From assembly GCA_003117195.1 (NCBI GenBank), contig BDSI01000102.1:404168-468167 (forward strand): 64,000 nucleotides of DNA. The letters run 5' to 3'. Positions within the stretch are counted from its first letter, which is position 1, and each line of letters begins with the position of its first letter. The translations under genes were made by a program, and so were the position numbers. Of this stretch, positions 1 to 10,600 are shown piece after piece. The stretch comes from Eudorina sp. 2006-703-Eu-15. Taxonomy: Eukaryota; Chlorophyta; Chlorophyceae; Chlamydomonadales; Volvocaceae. Below the pieces are notes generated by a model. The model saw only the letters and a program-made list of their open reading frames with translations. It was not told the origin of the DNA and made no database searches.

Positions 1-1031
1 CCCTAGGATTGCCCCTGTCCGTGTGTCCGCCATGCGCCGTGTGCCGTGTGTCCGTAACGGCAAAACGTTCATTATCTGCTAAACTAATTCGCAAGGTTTG
101 TCAACTTAATTGTCCTCTATTGCAAGGTATCTTTGGTTTGGCTGACAAAAAATGTTTGCGCACAAACGGTCAAAGTAAAGCTCCGCGGTCTCCATGGACC
201 CAGGTCAACGTCAAACCAACGCCTCTCGCGCTCATATTTGTTGCAACAGGTGCCGCATGTGGATTAGGAATGGGCGGCGCGTGCTAAATTGAACTTCCAT
301 AGTGTTTTGATGTTTGAACATCAAGATGCCACCAACATCAAGATTTGCCTTTCTGTCTTGCCAGATGAATACAATTCAACAATATGTATTGAATCAAAGT
401 TTCAAGATGTAAAGGGATAGCATACCGAGTACCAACGAGTTCTCCAGTTCCGATGGCCGAAGTCCGGGTCTCACCGCGGCTTTTTCGCACCCTGTTTATG
501 CCTAATATTTGCTATGTAACTATTGATGGCAAACGTTAGAGGTTCACGTCTGCTGCGGGCGTGCAACTGAAGGGCTGCATGCTTGCCGACGGACCAAACA
601 ACTACAGTTTGACGGCAAAAAAAGAATGCTTCAAGCTTGCTTTTTGATATCTGCTTGACAGACGGATGTGGTAGTGCAGAGGCGTCTAATAATGCAGATG
701 CGGTGACCGCCGCTGCCGGCGCGTACTGCAGGTTTGTTTCGGGGCTACCCTACCTGCTTGACCTTGCTCAATCTATGCACGCCGATTCACCTTCAACATG
801 AACGACACCCTCAATGGCACCCTTTCACTCTCTCACACTCTTGCGCGGTAACAGAGTTTCCGTTGTAAAGCAAGCGGCCCGTATGGATTGTAGGGGGCCC
901 TGCCCTTTTTCCGGCTTCAAGGAAGCCGACCCCCTACTTGTCAGCATTCCGTTGTATGTGTCTGCCGGCGAGCAACGAAATACGCATATGCATGTACGCC
1001 TAACATGTATCTTTGCTCGCCCTACATGCAG
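1..1031. other. Left edge: presumed intronic sequence of the dynamin-like gene
   Basis: No exon could be supported here. The first recognisable exon begins at 1032 in phase 0, so the GTPase domain must lie to the left of the window or in small exons I could not define. Open frames around 570-660 and 732-850 show no dynamin motif. Confidence 0.4.
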
Positions 1032-4000
1032 CTGAAGGACGACATATTCCAACTCGAAGAGGAGCTCCGTAATATGCCCCCGTGCTACTTAGGCGCCACA
1101 CGGGCTAAGCAGCTGGCGTGTGAGCTGGCCTACAAGTAAGCACGCACCAGTAGTGTCGATTGTTCAATCTTGCGTCGATCTGTTTTACTAGTGATTAGGA
1201 TTTCCAGACTGAACCCGGGGAAGTTGATTTCATGACCCTGATTGAATGTTAAACCTGCAACTGTTTTTCCTTGTTACTTTGCAAGATCTTGACGGCGAGC
1301 CCGAAATCTGCCCTGCCATTATTTGTAAAGCGGGCAGTATGTAGCGAGTACTGCAACCACTGCAAACTGGGAGCTCGGACTCCCAATTCATGGCACATAG
1401 AACGGGCGGCCCATTTTTTCATTGGGTTATATATGTAGGGTTATATATATACTTATATATATGTTATGCAGCGAGGTAGATTGATGGTTTTACATACAAG
1501 GACGAAAATACCTTGTTGTGAAAACATCCAGTGTGCGTGTTTATACAGTAGTAAGTAGTAGTAGCAGTAGTAGTACCGTTATATACGATGTGGATGTATA
1601 GGCTTCCGGGCCCGATCTAAGGGTGTATGCCGCGGTTTATATGGTGTTATCGGACACCGCGACGTTCAACCTGTTGTCACACCGAACCTATGCTACGTAC
1701 GCCATAGAGAAAGAGGGTTCAGCAATCGCCACCAATCTAACGTGCGAATCTAAATCAATTAACTAAGATCTCAACTCCACATCTCGGCAGCTAGCGCATT
1801 AGCCATAGCGTACTGCCTCTAAACAGCATCGGTGCCAGGGGATTATTATTAACCAAAGCACCTAACGGATTAATTTATTTTTGCGAGTTATTTTTGCGAG
1901 GCTGTCAACGTATTTATTCACAACTCAAATTATCTGCGAGGTACCCCAGGTAATTGTTTAAGAGCTTTGCGAGGTCGTAAATATATAATTGTTTATTCGC
2001 GAATAATTAGAGGCAGTACGGTAATCTCACGCTCCCGAATAATTATGTCGGGGGTCACCCCAGGGCCCGAACCCAGGATCTAAAATCGTCGTAAGCCGTC
2101 TAACCGCGGTCGTGTCACCTGATGATAACCTGACCAGCAGTATAGTAGACCGTGCGTCACTGCTGCTTCTTACTGCTTCTTACTAGCTACCCGTATTTTC
2201 ATCTAACTCTATCCATCTCAGGGTCAAGACGACACTGACCATGATTCAGAACGGTAACCACAGCTTTCTTATCTGGACAGAGAAGATGGATAGCGTTCCA
2301 GATGAATATCTTCTTTACAAAGGTCTCAGCGACCTGCATGACAAGTGCTTCACTAAGGTACGTAAGGCTCTCTGTATGAAAGGCCAACCCGCCCTTCTAC
2401 CGGGTACTTGTGTACCTATTGGTAATCAGCATGCACGAACAGCTCGCAGAACATCTCCATACATGCCAGTGGATGGAAGGTACATCTGCTAAACCGCGAC
2501 GACAGAAGCCATCACCCTCGGGGTCGGTAGAACCATCAGCTCAGACGGCATCAAAACCTTACTTCCTTATTGAGATTGTGCCTGACCAAGCAACACAATG
2601 CTGTGCTTGACTACACAACTTCGCTGCCTAAACGACATTATTGTAAATGCTGTGCTTGGCTGCACCACGCCGTCCGCAGCCTGAACGACATTATTGTATG
2701 TGCAGTCGGGTGCTGGAGCAAAGCCCTGCACCCTCACACATACACCACCAGCGCATACAACAAAAGCAGCCGACGGGCCGGGGGTGTAACGTACAGGAAT
2801 AACTCCGTTGAGCCGTTTGAAGGGGCTCGAATCCAGTGCGATTTTCAGCCTCGTATTACAGTTCGTGGCGCGAATTGCCAGGAGGCTGAAGTCCAAGCAT
2901 CGAACCCCGATGCATGACAACAGCAACGGACTGGCGCTCGCGAGGTACACTTGATACATATATAGTACTCGCGCATCCCCCACCTGAGGTGAACGACAAC
3001 CTCCGAGAAGGCGACACCCACCAGCCCCGCCTGATCAAGTAATTCCCTTCATTCCGCGCTACGACGGATGTCATAGATCGGCCTGGAGTCGCCCGAGGAC
3101 GTTCGCCCCAAAGAGGAGACGAGTATAACAGGAATTTAAGCCCCTCAGTTAGCATCAAGTGCGCTAGCTTTTCAGCCTCGTGTTACAGGGTGGGCTTACA
3201 GGAATACCTTTGAGTCCTCAGGGCTGGTGGTTGTTTGGTACTACATGCATGTCATCTTAGATAGATAGATTGATAAATAGCATAGAGATATAGATGATAG
3301 ATTTCATGTGCTGCTCTATCTTGTGCTCCTGTACGTGCATATACATTTCAGTGATAGCAGTGATAGTGAGTTGTGCCATTTTTTGGAATGAATGTTGCAG
3401 GAAATCGTGGTTCCCAGCATCATGTGCAATTTTGAGGTAGGTAAGGACTATAAGGACCTGCTTTCCAGGTGCAAGAAACATGCAGGCTTTCAGATGCGGT
3501 CTGATGTGCACCCGGATATTCGTCAAGAATTATATCTTACAGGTGCGTGCATGCTTCGTGTGCCCTGATTTCGACAAATCAATATAAACCATATATATAG
3601 TGTGAAGTGAATGTGGTCATCATCGCAATGACCACACACAGTAGTGACGCGCACGAGCACGTCTTCCAATTCTACATACAGATAGACTCAAAATCCTTCG
3701 CGCACACGTATGATATTATGCAAGATGAGCAAGTGTGAAGCTGGTTTAGCAATATCCCTATATATCCCTATATATATGTATATATATGACGCAAGCCCTG
3801 TGAACGGTACTCGCTCGCCTCTTGGTTGTGGGCGGTCGTTTTTTTTATTCACAGCAAGATGTTTTCTGCGCGTGCCATCAAGCAAGGCCATTGTTTCTGC
3901 ACGTTCAGTAAAGCAAGTATATATACCATGTATCCAAAATTAGTGCGTGATGTATGCATTGATCACGCGATACATCGCCGCATTATTGCCAAGCAACCTC

Positions 4001-4629
4001 CGATTATTTACAAACGGTGTATATAACTGCGTGCAGTATTTGCAAACCAGCTCCAGACCAAATTGGATAAACTGGCGGTCGAGGCGGGCGAGGTCGTCAA
4101 AAAAACATGCAAGGCAGTCGTGAACAAGGTCTTCATGGACTACCCGGAATGGTGTAGTGCAATTGAGGACGCGTTGGAACAGGAGGCACTGGATCCCCAG
4201 TTAACGCACCTAAGGACATACCTGCGCCACACCGCAAAGGTATGGTCGGTACGGCGTTATGGAAATAATACATGTGAGCTGAAATAAACAGGCAAGCCAA
4301 TGGTGCGTGCCTCCAAATACATGTAGAGTTGCATTGTATTGATAAAACACGACTGGCGATCGGTCCATAATTTTTGCTCGTGAGACGGAACTACGTATGT
4401 GGAAGCATACAAATAGTAAATACTAGTCATGATGACAAAGTGAGGACACCTGCCTCTAACTATCCAAAAACAGGCCCAACGGGATTTCCACACCACATCG
4501 GCAATCGCGGATGCTGCGGTAGCGAATTACGAGTTGTACATTCGCAGTGAGGGAAACCCTCCACCCCAAGTGGTAAGCGAAGGAGATCCTCTACTATATA
4601 TGGGGTTTAGGGTTTTTTATATATAGGGG

Positions 4630-4677
<48 letters not shown>

Positions 4678-7600
4678 TGTCCAGACTAGTGGCTGTCACC
4701 GATGACCCCCCGCGGGGTCCGCTGTAACATTCTTAATAATACTACTAGTGAATATATGTATAGTCATAGCAATCCTTATACTAATTATTTTCGTTGTAAC
4801 TAAATACGCCCAGTCGTGGACTGGGGCTTGTATTAAGGCAGGGAGCAGGGGTAGACAGGTGGCAGGGGTAATGAGGTAGGCAGGCAACGATGGATAATGC
4901 TGTTAGGCCTTTTCACCACCGACCCGCCACCGCTACACACCGCCGTGCGTGACTTCGCTGCTGGGTACAAAAAGCGTCAAGATTAGCTGGATCGATCATC
5001 TCCGTCGCGTTCGTTCGTTAGTTGTTGTCCTCGCTCTTTCCAGCGTGCGCCGAAGCGTAATGCTTACCCCCCCTCCCCCCGCAGGGGGGTGGGGGAGAAT
5101 GTATAGGTATGCGCGCGCAGGATCGTGATAATTGCATGCACAGCGAGGGTATGTAGGGAATCTGGAGTACAACACACGCACACACAGGACATTCATACAC
5201 ACACACACAAACACACCACACACATGCACATGCACATTCCCCGCGGGGGAAGGGGGGAGTGCTTAGTCCTCCCGTTAGGGGGACTGTGAACAGGGACTCC
5301 AGGATAGAATAGGAGGAATCGCATGCACAGGGTAGGGAATCTTTGCTACAACACACACACACGCCCACACACACAGAGGCAACATACACACACAGCAACT
5401 TAGCACACACATAGCCATGCACAAGAACTTGGATGCGCACTGGCAGTGTTGAGAAAAATACCATAGCACACACATAGCCATGCACAGGAACTTGGATGCA
5501 CACTGGCAGTGTTGAGAAAAAGACCGCGCGGAACAGCCAGAAGGTAGAGGTAGGTGAAAGAACATTTTCGGTTGGAGAGTCTTTCTGCAACCGAACAGCA
5601 CCACAACATGATGGTGCCCGCAAGCAGCACCGCACGCGCCCGCGCACGTCTGTATTCATTTTTTGCGGAAGCAGCGATCCACACAAATACAGCCAGCTCA
5701 AAAGGGACCTGTACACACAGAAGGTGACCCCGAAGACGCACATCGCGCACGCGCACAGGCAGCGCACATGGACCATAAAGTCTGGCGTAATGAATTGTGT
5801 GATTTTGTGGAAGAAGCAGCGGCTGGAACGACTGGGCCTGAAGGGTAGTTGGTCATTGGCTTGGGCCTCAATGGTAATTGTACTGGAAGCTATAATGATG
5901 AATGAGACTGAAATGCTCGGCCTTGGGGTACGACACTGTACGGTGTGAGCAAATTGCATAACTCAGGGCGAGCCCAGGTGCAACCCTCGAAATTACTTTA
6001 CACGTTCTCTCTAAAGCGCATTAGAGTAAGCGCCTCACAGTGGCACGCTACTTCCGCAAAAACTAGGAATTTGATATTCATTTAGCTAACAGAATCTAGC
6101 CTACCAAACTTTCTCAAATATCAAGTATATTAAGATACAACAGACAACAAACATCTTCATGGAGAGCTGCCGCACAGCGGTGTCGGTTGGGGAGCTTTGA
6201 CGTTGTTTGACCAGCCGAGCGCCCATCGCATTCAAGTCCCGCTGTCAGCCCGCCCTGAAGTCACAGGATCGCCAGAGTGCAAAATATGCCCGCGATATTT
6301 TTCAGATGATGATGGCAAACCCGGTAGACGCACCAAGGCCGACAAGGAAGCCATGAGCAGCGGACAGCCAGCGTATGAAGTTCGGGAAGCTCAGCGTGTG
6401 GCGGCAGGAACCCCCGAAGCGGGACGCCATGTGAGGCGGAGGCCCCCAGCAGCGGGATGCCATTAGGGGCGCGGGCGGTCGATGGATAGCAGGGCCAGCC
6501 ACCAGGCGATAGTGCCGGCCACCGCGGTAGCTACGCACGCGAAGGGGTGGGGCTTGGGGCGCCCCGCTGCGCCGCTAGGCCCCCAACAGCCCACCCCGGA
6601 GGCGCGGCAGATTGTGTATACCAGCCGCGCCTCCACCACCCTGGCAGCCACCGTCGCCGGTAGCTGGTCATAGAGATCCTCCAGGGAAATGTTCGGGCGG
6701 AAGGCTCCCTTTCGGCGAGAATGCCACTTGCGGGCGGAAGGCCCCCTTTCGGCGAGAATGCCACTTGCGGCGGAAGGCCCCCTTTCGGCGAGAATGCCAC
6801 TTGCGGGCGGAAGGCCCTCATTCGGCGAGAATGCCACTTGCGGGCGGAAGGCCCTCATTCGGCGAGAATGCCACTTGCGGGCGGAAGGCCCCCTTTCGGC
6901 GAGAATGCCACTTGCGGGCGGAAGGCCCCCTTTCGGCGAGAATGCCACTTGCGGGCGGAAGGCCCCCTTTCGGCGAGAATGCCACTTGCGGGCGGAAGGC
7001 CCTCATTCGGCGAGAATGCCACTTGCGGGCGGAAGGCCCCCTTTCGGCGAGAATGCCACTTGCGGGCGGAAGGCCCTCATTCGGCGAGAATGCCACTTGC
7101 GGGCGGAAGGTCCTCATTCGGCGAGAATGCCACTTGCGGGCGGAAGGCCCTCATTCGGCGGGAATGCCACTTGCGGGCGGAAGGCCCTCATTCGGCGGGA
7201 ATGCCACTTGCGGGCGGAAGGCCCTCATTCGGCGGGAATGCCACCTCCCTCGGCGCAATGTCACCCTAGGCCGCTAGGCGGCTCGTGGTCGTAAGGGACC
7301 GGCCTGGCAGGTAGCCACCCGAGACCACGGGAAGGGCATCCCAGGTTTGGTTAAACCCTGGGGGGATTCGCGGGCGGGGAAGCCCATTGGCTGCGGGCCA
7401 TTGGGGAGCCGGAATCCCAATGGCCGGGGGCTAATCACGTGTGTTTGAAGGCCGATGGCCGGGGGCTAATCACGGGTGCTTGAAGGCCCATGGCCGGGCA
7501 CCGTCGTGGACAGCAAACTCGTGCGAAGGGGGTGGGCAACCCCGTAGCAGAAGGCCGGACCGGGAGGCCGGCGATCGGCGCGAGGCAGAGCACGGGAGAG

Positions 7601-10600
7601 GCGCTTAAGCGTGCCAGAGGGGCCTCATGCCCGTGGCCCTCTGAACACCTTCGGAGACCCGAAGGCAAATCACAGATGGTGCCATGTGAGCAAGCAATGC
7701 CCATCAGAGGACTGTTAGGAGCAGGGCGAGCCAAAGGCGGATGGCCGCGTGCGACCTACCTAGTTCGACCCGTGGGGAAGCCTGATCTGGAACGACGCTG
7801 AAGGCGATGTAACGTACTATGGGTGTGAAACCGTGCGGCGAGAGCAGGCGTGAGTTTTGGACCGCCACAGGAACGCCACAGCTGAAGGTTGTACATGACC
7901 TTGCCGGCTGCCGCATCCCCTCGCAGGCAGTGTTTGGCAGGGAAGACTAACCGAATATTGAGAAACAGGCAAAGGGAGCCCACGGCAGAATGTGTGTGAC
8001 CATGGGTGGGGAGCCCCCGGTCGGCTGACGGCTTGGTAAAGTGGGCGGGGCCTGACGGCAGAGCCGGTCCACCCTGAGCGGGAGGCTCGACGGAATCTAT
8101 CTACCGGTGCCGGATGAGAACCCAGGCGCTCAGAGAACCATACCTCCTACGTGAAAGGTCGCCGCAGGCGGTGTGTGATTGGGTATTGGTCTAAGACGGC
8201 GGTGGAGACCGCTTCGCGGGTAAGAGGGCTGCGAGATTGCAGCTTCCCACTCGATTGGGACGAAGCCTGGAGGCGCAGGGTGGTGAAGCTGGACGCCCGG
8301 GGTGCGACAGGAAACAGTCGGGCCAGCACCGTTTCTATTTCGTCCCGAAACCGGGAGGCGCTGCGAGAGGCGTCGAGACGCCTCGAGCTCTTCTAAGCCC
8401 GGGTCAGGGAGTTGTCAGCCCGATGCAGCGAGTGGAGTAGGAGTCGCGAGCACGCCCATGCGGCGTGCGCGACTCGTGCGCAAGTGACCTTTGGGTACCC
8501 TGGCAAGCCGAGGGTCTAGTGGTTGGCGGTTGCACGTGTGTATGCCGCGGGACGCGGTGTGGGTTGGGCTGCGTTCGATAGAGCATGGGTACGGGTGTAC
8601 CTGGCGCCAACGGGCGCCTAGCCAAACTCACTTTAGCCCAAGTACGGCGAGAACAGTTGAACTCCAGCAGTGAATGAGACTGAAATGCTCGGCCTTGGGG
8701 TACGACACTGTACGGTGTGAGCAAATTGCATAACTCAGGGCGAGCCCAGGTGCAACCCTCGAAATTACTTTACACGTTCTCTCTAAAGCGCATTAGAGTA
8801 AGCGCCTCACAGTGGCACGCTACTTCCGCAAAAACTCCCACCCGCCCTCCCTGTTTCGCGGCAAGACAGCCGTGTGATTGGGCGTGGGGCCCTTGACACC
8901 TAGCGAGCAGCGGACGCCTGCATCGCTACGCCAGACTGACAGACACCCGTTCACAGGAGATGCTCTGTGGAGTATACCCCGCGCCACCGCATCCGTGTCC
9001 CAGACACAAGCCGCGAACATCCCACCCGCTGTCACGCCACGCGCCGCCGCTGCAATGGCTGCTGGGCCCCCAAGTGCCTGTGCTCATCGGTGTATCGCCC
9101 TAACACGGCCGTGCTCTTGATCTGCCCCAGCGACTTCAACTCTGACTGCTCTAGACCCCGCTTAGCCGCCGCCTGGAGCGCCCCGCGGCGGAAGCTGTGG
9201 TTAGTTTCGCCCTCGTAGAGCTCGGCATCGCGAAGGTGGCGCCGGATGCGCGCCCCCAGCGCAGAGCTGCTCAGTGGCTCCTCCTTAAAGGACCGGCGGT
9301 CGCTGCGGAGAGGCCGGAAGAGGTAGCAGCTGATGGCACAACCTTCCGCATCCGGCTGACTAGCCCGCCAGACGTAGTAGGCGAAGGTCTGCGGGAAGCA
9401 TACCGCCGGGCGTGCCAGGTTTGGCTCCAAGAATACAGCGGGTGCCCGTTGCGCCCGGTAGGTCTTGGTGCCGCGCTCTCGAACGCACATCCGGTACGAG
9501 TCCCCAGGAGCCCACTCCCACGGTGGTGGCAGTGGGAGCCGCGGATCAGCCTCGTCCGGCTTTTCGGGGTTGCAGAAGTCAGCCCACGCCAGCTTGCCCG
9601 TGTCGAAGCCCCGGTACGTGCTTTGCCACATGAACTGCGCGCAGAGCAGGTCGCGGGCGAAGAGCAGTGCATCCACCGCCTTCTGCGCAGCCAGCAGCTG
9701 GCCCATCAGGTACTCGCACAGGCGCTCGTACTTCTCCTCAGACAGCGGCACCGCAGACAGTTCGTCGTAGCCACCCAGCATGCGCAGCCGGGTGTAACCC
9801 GCGCGATAATCGGTGACCCACGGAGACTCACACGGGTTGCCCCGACCGGTGGCTGGATCGTAGGGTCCTACCCTCCCGGTACGGGTAAAGTAGCCGCTGA
9901 GGGCGGACAACATCCCTTTCACGGCCTGGGGCCCGGCGTCCTCCTGCTTCCGCCCGGGATGGTTCGGTAGCCACCATTCTTCCGTGTAGACAAGAAGGGA
10001 CTCGGGGCCCACAGTGGCCAACCCGATGTCCTCCCCCGTGCTGCTGAGCCAAGCCGCGAACTCCTTCGCCGCCGAATCCTGGCGCTCGCGAGTGGCGTTG
10101 GCCAGGGCCTGATCCATGACGGCCTGGGCCTTCAAGAGGCCACGCTGGTAGAAGCCCGCTTTAGGTGGCGGGGGCTGATAGCGGGGTATCTGGGCCACAC
10201 GAGCAGCCCGTAGCGCTGCGAACCCCGGGCGAGCCTACGGGACAAGGTGATCGTCAGCATGTCGAGGTAGCAATCGAGTCGAGGTAACGACCACTCACCA
10301 AGCCCGGTGGCGGAACCAACGGGGATGGCCCACCCGAAAGAAGGGGGCGGATTCCAGACGAAGCCGTGTTCTCGGCCCCGAGTTGCAGCACACCGGGAAC
10401 GTTCGGTGGTCGCGCCTGCACGCACACCGGCGATTTATGAATAGTAGGACGGCTCGGCCAACGTTCACGTCGGCGAATAGGCACCCACCGAGAGCGAACG
10501 GTCGGAGGCCAGGGCAGGCCCCTCCGGCCGAGGGGCTTGGGCCCCCGGCAGCAGCCCCTCAATGCCGGACCCGAACGGAAGCCCTCCCATCGAGTCCGTT

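Noticed and set aside
5018..5959. 313-codon minus-strand frame rich in Cys and Val
   Set aside because: It runs through CA microsatellites and a 63-bp duplication and crosses the retroelement boundary, so it is not a conserved gene.
6692..7244. CRISPR-like regular array
   Set aside because: There are no unique spacers; the units are contiguous minisatellite repeats in nuclear eukaryotic DNA.
6612..7294. Long open frames on both strands over the 37-bp array
   Set aside because: They exist because a stop-poor unit of non-triplet length repeats; the three frames encode the same peptides out of register.
9197..9970. 257-codon plus-strand frame
   Set aside because: It is the shadow of the antisense tyrosine recombinase, which has the conserved R-H-R-Y residues.
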